From positions 1,922,001-1,986,000 of the forward strand of contig OZ345366.1 of NCBI GenBank assembly GCA_977006965.1: DNA of 64,000 nucleotides. Reading direction: 5' to 3'. A model generated the notes under the pieces. The model saw only the letters and a list, made by a program, of their open reading frames with translations, did not search any database and was not told where the DNA came from. The stretch is from Phymatolithon calcareum. Lineage: Eukaryota; Rhodophyta; Florideophyceae; Hapalidiales. The first letter of the stretch is position 1. The number at the start of each line of letters is the position of its first letter. A program made the position numbers and the translations under genes. Of this stretch, positions 55,018 through 64,000 are shown piece after piece.

Positions 55018-55320
55018 AGCAACAAGAAAAGGAAGACGAATGTCAAATTACCCGGGGCACGGAGTTACATGAACACCGATTTCATATCAGGATCGGTTGC
55101 CGAGGTGGAGCGTCTTTGGTCCATGGCTAAGTATATTTTGCTTGATTACAGGAAACGTACTTCTCCTATTGTGTTCGAGGCGATGCTTTTCCTCAAAGTC
55201 AACCGCTCTTACTGGGATGATCAAACTGTGAAGGAAGCTATGTCAAGCGTTGTCAACCAGCGTGTTAAACAGGCTATCGCAGAAGAAGAAAGTTTCGTAC
55301 ACCTAGGAGAAGAGGCATGA
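55018..55320 (+). pseudogene. hAT transposase C-terminal dimerisation domain, fragment
   Basis: The frame reads SYMNTDFISGSVAEVERLWS, MAKYILLDYRKRTSPIVFEA and MLFLKVNRSYWDDQTVKEAM. This is the hATC pattern: (S/T)xxxVERLxSxAK, then a small/hydrophobic pair, LFLxxNRxYW. Everything N-terminal is missing, with LINE C directly to the left. It is followed by a stop at 55318. Whether it pairs with the BED-finger remnant at 5438 is not known. Confidence 0.75.
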
Positions 55321-56324
55321 ATAAACAATTAACTTGACTATTGCGGGAAGTATTCAAATTGCAATCCGAATTGCTGACTAACCGCAGTGAGCAATTGAAT
55401 TGTTTAATTGCGCGACAAACAGCAATGTCGAGCAATGGAATTGGCACTACCCCTGGTCCCAGTCCTGAAAGTTCTTTCACATCTCCGTTGTCACTAATAG
55501 CCCAAATGTACATCGACTTGCAGTTGGACATCGTATACCTGCAATGATCTATGAAGAACAAGAAACGTAGATTTTTATTTAAAAGTTACCAAAGCATCTG
55601 TTGACGCTTGGGGCAACTTTCTAGTGCCAAGAGATTTTGGATGGATTCTGTCTAAAGAAGAGTTTCTTTTTTGTCGGTGTAACACGATTCAGTGGGGTAC
55701 AAAACCCACCTCTGGTCTCCTTGAAATGATCTATGAGCACTATTGAGTATCGACATTCGAAATAAGCCCAGCTGTAAAGACACTCTTTCTATGATTCCGA
55801 CACGCTCACAGTGTTACTTGGTCGCCTGCGCGCGTTCCAAACTGTAGCTTGAAGTCGAAACAGACGTGGAATTGAACTCCACGCTTTCCTCGTAGGTCCG
55901 ATGCCCGCTCGTTGCGCTCTTGTGATTCTTCAACCATGTCGCACACCTCGGCCTCGCAATACGTATCGCAATGACTATCCGCCGCATTCCTGCGCCCTAC
56001 TAGAGTACATCTGCATCTTTCCGTATACGTTTGAATGACCACATGCGATACTTAAGGTACTTCAAAGCTGATCAAAGTTGCGCAAAGTACTGCCCACAAA
56101 TTCCTCTCTATATTCTGCGACCAAATTCTACTACAGTCATCGTCCTTCAAACGAATACACGAGCTGGAAATCCATTAGAAACGCCGTGAGAACGCACATC
56201 ACTTAATGTATACGACTTCATCTTTTCCTTGATTTAATCCCTAATTATAATTCTAATCTTAATGAATTTGACTGGACGCAAATCTCTTAGCCTCCTCCGA
56301 CATTATGATATGGAGAGACCTGTC
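55321..56324. other. Left part of segmental duplication block 2; no gene
   Basis: From about 55485 this matches 31335-32090. A piece of QRVG upstream sequence (aaaagttaccaaagcatctg, 55577-55596) and further extra bases up to about 55740 are inserted relative to block 1. The region gives way to the beta-amylase pseudogene on the minus strand. Confidence 0.55.
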
Positions 56325-58634
56325 TCATCTCAATGGTCTCTGCTTCAACGCCCGCATCTCCCGCAAAAGCCGTTCCAAATTCTGCAAGTGTTCTTCTTCC
56401 AGTAGCGTCGGAGTTAACCTCAGCAATGTGAACCCGTGCGCCAAAGCGTTAGTCCACTTGAAAGCTCCGATGATCTGTGCGTACGCCTCCCAGTCATACC
56501 GCTCTAGCGCGTTTTCCCCAGCAACCATAACGCCTTCCTTTGACGCGACTCGGAATACTTTCCGCACCAGTTGCTTCGGTCCACATCTGGCCTTCAGAAA
56601 TGGTTGCTTAACAGTTTTCATTTCAAGGCATGTGAAATCGAATACGACTGAGTGCTTCTTAAACAGTTTAGCCGCCTCCTCATAAAAATTAAAGTCGCGT
56701 GACACATAGTACCCTGCCGTGGCTTCTGCCGGCCGTGATGCGGTAAAGTACCACCAATGAATCCCGCTGATTTTCGCGGCAAGGGCCACGGAACTTTCCC
56801 CTTTTCGCACGACTTTCCGTACGTTGCTCAGCATGTCGTCACAGTGACGCAGCAATACACGCGAATACGACTCCGGGAAGAATTTGCCATAATCAGACTT
56901 GAACCCTCTTGTGAAAAAGGATGTCGCAAACGGCGTATCGTTGTAGCTCCCTGCTCCGTCTGGGGGTACACTCCACTTTCCTGCACTTTCGGATATGGCG
57001 GGATTAGTACATTCACTTGTACAATTCCACCTGTGGTATAGTGGTAAAACTGCCTCCGCGCACCTGTGCGCATATTTCGGTATGATACAGGCAGGAATGT
57101 TGAGGTCGCCGGTTCGAGTCCTGTCACAAGCAAGAATTGAATTAACGTTCCGCAAAGGGCACACGGATGTCGCCGTGGAGTGGTGTGCAGCAGTACTAGC
57201 GCAAAGCAGATACGCGAGTACCAGGAATGGATCCATATCAGGAACATCTAGAGGACCCCTAGATGTTGAATAATGTACACTTTGTGTAATTCGAATAACC
57301 TGCAATAAACAAACAAACAAACTTGTACAATTGCGCAAAATGTTCAGAAGATGGGGGTCGTAACTATGAACTTCTCCAATGCCCGGCAATTTCCACTTAC
57401 CGGGGCTCATCGGATAACTGGGATACCGCAATTCTCCACAAGGACCAATGCCAACCTGCAACTCTTTTATTACGCTTTCGAGATAATCATTCCCTTCACT
57501 GGACATGTAGGAGCAAAACGCTTCGATGAAATTCGCGTAAGCTTCCATTGGCGTTCGCAGTTTTGGGGCCTGCGCACCATCGCGTTCAGAAGTTTGCGCA
57601 TCTATTTCCAATGGCGTGCTCGCCGTCGCCGATTGCAGAGGCTCAATCCCACTCTCGTTTCCAGTGACCACAGGCGTTTCGGTATTCTCTCTTTCCGAAA
57701 CATGCCTCTTCAGTCCCGGTGTCTTGGAATCAGCAGGAATTGTCGTTGAAGACTGCTGCTCCTTCCCTTGCTTCTCCTCTTGAACAACGGCGGACGAAGT
57801 CGACACAGACACATTTTCGGCAATCATCCCACCAGGAAGAAATGCATGATGGTCCGTTCCAAAGCTGAGATACTCCCGATTGAGCTCAGTTACCCTCGCG
57901 ATTGCCTCCGTCCGATCTCTAAACCAAGCGTCATGTTCATCAGCCGCGCTACCAACCCACTCCGGGAGCGGAATGTTAGCGTAGTCGCCGACATTTCCAC
58001 CGCAAGCATGGAAGCACATTGTCGCTCATTTTCAGATCGAGTTTCTTGCAAGTTTCTGTCAGCCTGCCGTACAATGCAAAGTCGTACACCCGTGGCTCAG
58101 GCTCACAGATCCCCGACCATACGTCGACCATGATACAATGCACGCCGGTGCTTCTGAGAAGTGAGAGTGCATTTTCCATTTCAGAGGCAGGAATGCGCGG
58201 ATTCTCGACGGCAAAGTCGAGCGGCATCATGAAAAATACTGGGATCCCATCGATAGGCCGGTTATTCGACTAAAGGAGATACGCACCTGGAAATGCTCGC
58301 GCCAATGCAAGAAGGGTGTCGAACGCGACCGCGCACAGCGGCCGCAGCAACGGTGGAACCCACATCTCTTGAGCTTCGGTTGGGCGCAAGGGTGGTTATG
58401 GTCGGGATGCACAGGGGGCTCGAGGGCTCTATAGTCAGCATTTGTCAACAGCGAGCAAATTGACCAATCAAGTGAGTAAAATTTCCGGTTGGTCCAAGTG
58501 CCGGTAGGTGGTTGGCTGATCTCAGCAATAGTCGGATTCATGATGCACTCCCGGAAATTGTGTGAGTTATTCAGAAAACGACGATTAGTGTAGAAGGCAC
58601 GGGACAGACGGGGTGAATGCTTTGCGTAGAACAT
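56325..58634 (-). pseudogene. Beta-amylase pseudogene, copy 2, with panB-derived leader and in-frame SINE
   Basis: The leader starts at the ATG at 58634 (MFYAKHSPRLSRAFYTNRRF). It diverges from panB after RRFLNN. The enzyme begins IDGIPVFFMMPLDFA, and runs MVDVWSGICEPEPRVYDFAL, then a 2-base loss (58016-58040) shifts frame before MCFHACGGNVGDYANIPLPE. From 58019 to 56325 it is one open frame, including the GH14 catalytic Glu sites GPCGELRYPSYP and FTCLEMK, AGIHWWYF-like text and GENALERYDWEAYAQ. A 306-bp SINE insertion adds 102 codons in frame. An Asp/Ser-rich linker separates two parts of the barrel, unusual for the family. It is less decayed than copy 1. Confidence 0.85.
57027..57320 (+). 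mobile_element. tRNA-derived SINE inside beta-amylase copy 2
   Basis: 294 bp between perfect 12-bp target duplications acttgtacaatt (57015-57026 and 57321-57332). It has RNA polymerase III promoter boxes: A box TGGTATAGTGG (57034-57044) and B box GGTTCGAGTCC (57111-57121). It ends with an AAAC-repeat tail (ataaacaaacaaacaaa). The head resembles tRNA-Gly. Block 1 lacks the insert (cacttgcacatttggcc near 32712), which is the empty site. The SINE lies opposite to the amylase sense and adds no stop to its frame. Confidence 0.92.
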
Positions 58635-59179
58635 GGAGATGAGATGCGGTTGTGGTGCTAGGCGCTTCACTCGCTTTCACTGAAAGGACGCAGCCCACAT
58701 GCAAGCATAGCGTTGCGGTTATCCGCGGATCAAGTGGGATTAGATTTCGATCGCCGAGTCGCGAAGATCTAACGATCGCAGGTCAGGAGTTGCAATTGTT
58801 GGAGATCTCCAGAAAGATCACGGGACTATAAAAGAAAGGGGAACAACAACTTAACGGATTCCCAGATTTCTCGCCTACTGGATGGGACAAATCATACTAC
58901 CTGTAGTACTTTTATCTTAATGTACTAGGGTACAGCTGTACCATAGTACAATAAGATAAGAGTGGAAATATTACAACAGAGCCGAATGAAATCTCCGTCA
59001 TTACTCGAGGGCACCTCATCCCAACCCCGCATTGATGAGTGGACACCGTAAAAAAATTTACATCATGATAACAGGTTATATCTCTAAATGTACTCTAGGA
59101 ATTCTCGTGTTCACTTTTAGTCGGTACTGATAATGATGTTGTCGACATTCTGCACGATCCGCCAGTTTCATACAGACGA

Positions 59180-59851
59180 TCAACCCACCCGCTGATGTTC
59201 GTCACCAACTATTGAGCATGTTATCAAATTTTCCGATTCATAGTCACACTCTGAAAAACGGATACTGCCACCATTGGAGACATACACTTCTCTTAATTTG
59301 TCGCCCTTCCGTGCATCTAGTACAGCTTCCCGCCCTCTCTGTCATAATAGAATCGGGTATTGATAATGACCTCAAGAGGAATCAGCGCGCACACATTATA
59401 CCCCTCATTGTCGTTACCGGTCGGACAATAACAGCTCGTCGGGGACTTGCTGCTTACAAGAATGCTTCCGCGCCAAACATGGTTCAGCAACCACCGGGAA
59501 GCCTCTAGTCCGCATTCTCCACGGAGAACATCGGAAACCACCCCTGCGTCGGAGTCATGCTCCTCCTCCCATTTCGCATTGATTATCAATGTGATTGATA
59601 CCATTCCCGAGGATCTGAATCCCTCGACATTGTTGTAGCCATCGTATCAGACGGAAAGCCTTCGCACGCCACTTGGTCCTGACGATGAGTTTTCCATTTC
59701 GCAACCGAATATCCCATCTTTCCTGGTTCACAATTGCCGATGTGGTCATGGGTACTTGTTCACGAAGCCACGAAACCGGGGATGGTGGGATGAATCTGAG
59801 CTTTCCCAATTGAAGAGGTTCTGCCACTGCCGAGGTTCGCCAGTCGTCCAT
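59180..59851 (-). pseudogene. QRVG family protein, copy G (two frameshifts)
   Basis: ATG at 59851 (MDDWRTSAVAEPLQLGKLRF) to the stop at 59182-59180: 672 nt, or 657 plus a 16-base insertion near 59581-59597 (text tatcaatgtgattgat) minus one base near 59313. The protein is readable on both sides but shifted in between. It belongs to the cassette of beta-amylase copy 2. Confidence 0.8.
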
Positions 59852-60204
59852 TGACGCCCTGCTTTCTGCAACCTTAGTGGTACCTCGTGACTTCCTACAC
59901 AATCGTTTCTTTGCATGCCAACTGGTCATCTGTTGAGGAGAACATCCTTGATTTGGCAAACGATCTTCCTTATATGCTGGCAAGCGTAAATACTTGCAAG
60001 AAGAAGCAGAAGAAGGTATGTAGATTTTTATTTTGAAAGTTTCCAACGCGTCTGCAGACGCACACGGCAACTTTACCCGTGCCACGAGGCCATGGGTTTC
60101 GTTTGAGAGAAACATTTGCAACAAGGACTTGGCGTGGATGTGCACACAGATTTGATTCGGTATGGATTACATGAGTGCTAACCACTGAGCAAGGTTTGCA
60201 AAAT

Positions 60205-60490
60205 AAAGAAGGTGTCCATAAATCCTGGACGAGCGTATTTTGAATATTTTCTTTTCCAGCCATGCAGAATTCTGCAGAATTCTGTACTGCTGTTCTGCAA
60301 AGTTCGCAAATTAAAAAAGGTGTCCTTATATCCTGGACGAGTGTAATTTGAAGGTTTTATTTTAGAGCCATGCAGACTTCCTCAGAAATCTTCAAATTTC
60401 GCTGGTCGAGGATTTATTCTGTTCTACAGAATTCTGCATGAGCCATGGCTCAAAAAATATCTTCAAATTGCGCTGGTCCAGGATTTTTGG
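60205..60490. repeat. Foldback-type repeat units, two forward and one or two inverted
   Basis: Units beginning ggtgtccataaatcctggac (60208) and ggtgtccttatatcctggac (60319) are followed by inverted text cttcaaatttcgctggtcg (60391) and cttcaaattgcgctggtcca (60462), without anything between the arms. This is what a small foldback element or its excision product would look like. It is upstream of QRVG copy G. Confidence 0.65.
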
Positions 60491-61254
60491 AGTCCATATT
60501 CATTTGCTGACAGGTGAAAGTCCTTTCCCGGATGCTCTTCTGTGGCATTCCAATGAGACTTCATTAGTCTTTAGGTCAAACACGTGGAGCCGCGACCTGT
60601 GTCCGGGGCTCTCTGGAAAAAACCGCGCTAATTTTTCGACACTATCGCATGCGATGCTTCTCTCCTCCTCGATGCAATTGCCGACCGTCCTCTGTCTCAG
60701 CCAATTGGAGCACACGAAATGGAGGCAGTTAACTTCGGATTTTTTGAGATTTTTCTCGGAACGACACAAGCCGCTCAAAAGGTAGATGTCTTTGCAGATA
60801 TATGACAAACATGTCCCAGTACCCACAATGGCCGCCGCTGTCCACAACCGACACTCTTACCTTTCGAATTGCAGTTGCGTAAATGAATAATACGTAGTGC
60901 TGGTTGGCTGGATATGCATATGTCAATGACCTTCTTGTGCATCGGCGAGTCCGGAGATAGCCTATCTCCGGAATCGCCCCTGTTGAAGATCCATGATGCA
61001 TCTTCAACAGGTGCTGTGCGGTAATACTCTCGAAAACATTCCCAAAACTGCTTCGCCGCGAGAGGCATTGGATTGCTGATGAATTTTCAGACCACATTCC
61101 GCCACGGGGCTTCAATTTTTCTCGTCATCGATGCTGTCATCGGCAGTATAAATCGCCGAGGATGTTCTCCACCATCTTCTTTTCGTTCACACAACCAAGC
61201 ACCTATCTGCTCTTCCACATTCTCTGCTGAGCCTGCTTAATCTGATAATCAACT
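60491..61254. other. No gene; two consecutive strong hairpins
   Basis: No recognised gene upstream of the phosphatase fragment. Two perfect hairpins stand side by side: tccggagatag-c-ctatctccgga (60950-60972) and cctgttgaagat-loop-atcttcaacagg (60979-61011). They lie about 245 bp before the ATG of the following ORF. Confidence 0.6.
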
Positions 61255-61680
61255 ATGGCACCGCCGTCCCTCACCGCTACTCAGTATCGCCCATATTCCC
61301 CAAGTTCCATAGTTGACTCCATCCCCACCTACCGAGACGCAATATTTGATCTCGACGCCACCCTGGTCGACTCCACGACCATCCTCGTCAATGCCGCCAA
61401 CCACGCTCTATCTGTTCTCGGCCACCGCATGTACATCGTTGATGAAATCCGCCCAATGCTCGGCGGCGGTACAAGAAAGCTCATGGAGCGTGCCCTGACT
61501 CGTGCACTCGGCCATCTTCCCGACTCCGCCACTCTTGACGTTGCTTGCAAACTCAAGATAGAATTTGAGAACTCCTGCGTTGGTCAAAATGCTAAGATTC
61601 CATTCCAGGGTGCCCACTCCATGCTGCGCGCCCTCCAGGCCACCTGTGTGCAACTTGGTGTGTTGTCCAACACCGCAAAA
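61255..61680 (+). pseudogene. HAD-superfamily phosphatase (phosphoglycolate phosphatase-like), 3'-truncated
   Basis: ATG at 61255. Motif I reads AIFDLDATLVDST (family DxDG/ATxxDS), with the two catalytic aspartates present. Cap-domain text follows: ALSVLGHRMYIVDEIRPMLG and GGTRKLMERAL. The frame reaches HSMLRALQATCVQLGVLSNT (motif II, Ser/Thr-Asn region), then runs into the reverse complement of the panB gene at 61671-61690. Motifs III and IV are gone. An in-frame tail to 61755 is antisense panB, not phosphatase. The fragment has GC-rich, well-kept codons like a host gene. Confidence 0.8.
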
Positions 61681-61685
61681 CCGCA

Positions 61686-62398
61686 AAAGCTCCCGCCTCT
61701 TGAACCGCCAACGCGTCATCAAGCACCCGATACGCCTCAGCCGCGGTGCGGCTAACGGCACGAAAGCCGCCCAATGCGGAGCACGATTGCCGCGTCAACC
61801 CAATGTGTCCCATGACCGCAATGCCTGCATCCACAATTCTGCGCACCTCCTCTGCGCGCAACATGCCGCCCTCCATTTTCACGGCGTCAACGCCAACCTC
61901 TTTCACGAGTCTACGTGCCGAACGCGCGGCAAGCAACGTGCTATCTTCATACGTGCCGAACGGAAGGTCGGTCATCAAAAGTGCATTTGTCACCCCGCGC
62001 CGAGCGGCTTTTGAATGACGCACCATGTCCGACAGCATCACACGCTGTGTGGCCGCATGGCCGAGAATCACCATGCCCAGCGCGTCGCCCACTAGTACAA
62101 CGTCAATACCGGCACGGTCCACTTGATGGGCAGTTGGACAGTCGTATGCTGTCAGCATTGTTTTCGGTTCGCCGCGCAAATACTGCTCGTGAAGTGTGCG
62201 GATGGTGGTTTTTGGACGCGATGATGCTGCGAAGCACTGCCGCAGTTTTCCTGGGTTATTCAGAAAACGACGAGAAGTGCACAAGGCACGGGACAGACGG
62301 GGTGAATTATTTGCGAAGAACATTGAGATGATATGCGGTAGTGGCGCTAGGCGCTTCACTCGCCATTCACTGAAAGGACGCAGCCCACATGCAAGCAT
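61686..62398 (-). pseudogene. panB: panB copy 3, 3'-truncated by fusion to the phosphatase
   Basis: Presequence (MFFANNSPRLSRALCTSRRF) and body TAYDCPTAHQVDRAGIDVVL, VLVGDALGM, MTDLPFGTYED, MEGGMLRAEE, GHIGLTRQS, ALAVQEAGAFAVL are in one frame. The upstream MLACGLRPFSE extension is opened here by a one-base insertion. The gene ends where it meets the phosphatase fragment tail-to-tail near 61680, before the catalytic Glu (LLECVP), so it is inactive. It belongs to the cassette with QRVG copy F. Confidence 0.88.
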
Positions 62399-62613
62399 AG
62401 CGTTGCGGTTATCCGCGGATCAAGTGGGATTAGTTTTCGATTGTCGAGTCGCGAAGATCTAGCGCTGAGAGGTCAGGGGTTGCATTCCTTTGTGATCGCC
62501 AGAAGGAGCACGGGACGATAAAGAAAGGGGGAACAACAACTGAATTTCTATCATACAGTATGTGATAGATTTCTCTGCCACTGGATGGGACAAATCATAC
62601 TAATTTAGTACTT

Positions 62614-62661
62614 TTATCTTCTTGTACTAGGGTACAGCTGTACCCTAGTACTATAAGATAA
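62614..62661. repeat. Cassette palindrome, perfect copy
   Basis: A perfect 28-bp palindrome (gtactagggtacag followed by its reverse complement, 62624-62651) has flanking arms ttatctt / aagataa. It lies between panB copy 3 and QRVG copy F. Related copies are at 58922-58949 (one mismatch), 2728-2741 (right arm only), 49341-49354 (right arm only) and 40978-41080 (split by 82 bp). Confidence 0.85.
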
Positions 62662-62881
62662 GAGTGGAAATATTACAACAGAGCCGAATGAAATCTCAGT
62701 CATCACTCGAGGGTACTTCATCCCAACGCCGCATTGATGAGTGGACACCGTAAAAAAGTTTACATCATGATAACAGGTTATATCTCTAAATGTGCTCTAG
62801 GAGTTCTCGTGTTCACTTTTAGTCGGTGCTTATAATACTGCTGTCGACATTCCGCATGATCCGCCAGTTTCATACAGACGA

Positions 62882-63538
62882 TCAACCCACCCGCTGATGT
62901 TCGTCACCATCGATTGAGCATTTTATCAAATTTTCCGATTCAAAGTCACACTCCGAAAACCGGATACTGCCGCCACTCGAGACATACACTTCTCTTAATT
63001 TGTCGCCCTCGCGCGGCATCCAGTACAGCGTACCGTACTCCCTGTCATAATAGAATCTGGTATTGTTAATGACCTCAAAAGGAATCAGCGCGCACACATT
63101 GTACCCCTCATTATCGTTATTGGTCGGACAATAACAGCTCGTCGGGGACTTGCTGCTTACAAGAATATTTCCGCGCCAAATATGGTTCAGCAACCATCGG
63201 GAAGCCTCTGATCCGTATTCTCCACGGAGAACATCGGAAACCACCCCTGCGTCGGAGTCATGCTCCTCCTCCCATTGCGCGTTGATACCATTCCCGAGGA
63301 TCTGAATCCCTCGACATTGTTGCAGCCATCGTATCAGACGGGAAGCCTTCGCACGCCACTTGGTCCTGACGATGAGCTTTCCATTTCGCAACCGAATATC
63401 CCATCTTTCCTGATTCACATTTGCCGATGTGGTCATGGGTACTTGTTCACCAAGCCACGAAACCTGGGATGGTGGGATGAGTCTGAGCTTTCTCAATTGC
63501 AGAGGTTCTGCGAGTGCCGAGGTTCGCTTATCGTCCAT
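62882..63538 (-). CDS. QRVG family protein, copy F (intact core)
   Basis: ATG at 63538 (MDDKRTSALAEPLQLRKLRL) to HQRVG-stop: 657 nt, same length as copies A and D. The frame also remains open upstream to 63913 without conserved text. Conserved segments are as in copy A, with NYRE-type changes (FYYDREYGTLYWMPREGDKL). Same strand and order as the panB copy 3 downstream. Function unknown. Confidence 0.6.
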   Translation of the reverse strand: MDDKRTSALAEPLQLRKLRLIPPSQVSWLGEQVPMTTSANVNQERWDIRLRNGKLIVRTKWRAKASRLIRWLQQCRGIQILGNGINAQWEEEHDSDAGVVSDVLRGEYGSEASRWLLNHIWRGNILVSSKSPTSCYCPTNNDNEGYNVCALIPFEVINNTRFYYDREYGTLYWMPREGDKLREVYVSSGGSIRFSECDFESENLIKCSIDGDEHQRVG

Positions 63539-63660
63539 TGACGTCCTGATTTGCAGTCTTTGCCTCCACAATCTTTTCTGCGTGCGCCGGCTGGTCATCG
63601 GTTGAGGAGAACATCCTTGATTTGGCAAACGATCTTCCTTACATGCTTGAAAGTGTAAAT

Positions 63661-64000
63661 ATTTGAAAGAAGAAGAAGAATTGTAGATTACAAAAAGCCA
63701 AGCCTCCAGTACGGAGTTGCCAAATTTCGCAGTCAAGGAAACAACGAGTGCGCAAATTAAATGAATAATTACGCTGTTTTTAGTTCTGCTTTTCTCCTCA
63801 GGTGCCCGGCAAGCTTGTATGATAAACGCAGGTGTGAAAGCGAGCGACCAGATCAGCAGTTTTTGAAGGCACGTTGCCAACTTATTGCGTCGAGGAAACA
63901 TCGAGTGCGCCAATTAAATGAATAATTACGCTGTTCTGGGTTCATCTGTTCTGATCTCTGCTGTTCTGATATTGTTGTTCTCAGTTTCGCTTTTCTGTGT
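63661..64000. repeat. Repeated short words upstream of QRVG copy F
   Basis: aattaaatgaataattacgc occurs twice (63756 and 63915), followed by tgttctg/ctgttctg runs. The reverse complement of these words occurs at 36590-36640. No gene is seen. Confidence 0.45.

Noticed and set aside
57027-57121. A functional tRNA gene at the SINE head
   Set aside because: A and B boxes are present, but they are about 66 bp apart, the acceptor and D arms do not pair properly, and the unit ends in an AAAC tail with target duplications.
56325-58019. Beta-amylase copy 2 as a working enzyme
   Set aside because: The 5' part is frameshifted before the FHACGGNV motif and 102 SINE codons lie in the barrel. Function is unlikely without splicing or editing.

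Overview
The window looks like nuclear DNA from a repeat-rich eukaryote. It holds LTR retrotransposons (Gypsy and Copia), several non-LTR retrotransposons (LINEs), a tRNA-derived SINE, remnants of hAT and Tnp2-like DNA transposons, and short intron-poor host-like genes. Floridean-starch organisms carry beta-amylase, and two beta-amylase-derived genes lie here beside panB (ketopantoate hydroxymethyltransferase) genes with an organelle-type leader. A multicellular red alga is my best guess, but this is inference and nothing in the sequence proves it. No rRNA, functional tRNA, CRISPR or bacterial operon was seen.

Layout. 1-0.3 kb: start of an HMG-box gene running off the left edge. 1.4-3.7 kb: an intact panB gene preceded by an unknown 218-codon gene (called QRVG here after its last four residues). 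5.4-6.3 kb: hAT transposase remnant. 6.5-12.1 kb: decayed chromodomain Gypsy element split by a LINE. 13.4-22.7 kb: unrecognised ORFs and a Tnp2/CACTA-like transposase. 26.4-29.25 kb: half a Copia element inserted in a LINE that carries a 2A-like motif. 31.3-36.3 kb and 55.5-60.2 kb: two copies of a segmental duplication holding a beta-amylase pseudogene whose leader comes from the panB gene. 37.3-43.0 kb: two LINEs, a QRVG copy and a broken panB copy. 45.1-49.1 kb: two related terminal-inverted-repeat (TIR) transposons in opposite orientation, 18 bp apart. 50.5-52.0 kb: a foldback-like element. 52.3-55.0 kb: a LINE. 61.3-63.7 kb: a phosphatase fragment fused tail-to-tail with a truncated panB, then another QRVG copy.

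The unifying structure is a repeated cassette, [QRVG gene] - [palindrome spacer] - [panB leader plus either panB or beta-amylase], present six times, in five minus-strand and one plus-strand copies, plus loose fragments. Three QRVG copies keep exactly 657 nt and an open frame. The others are broken by frameshifts or truncation. Because the copies are paralogous, several transposon insertions can be dated relative to the duplications by comparing filled and empty sites. The best cases are a SINE with a 12-bp target duplication and a solo LTR with a 5-bp one, each in only one of the two beta-amylase copies.
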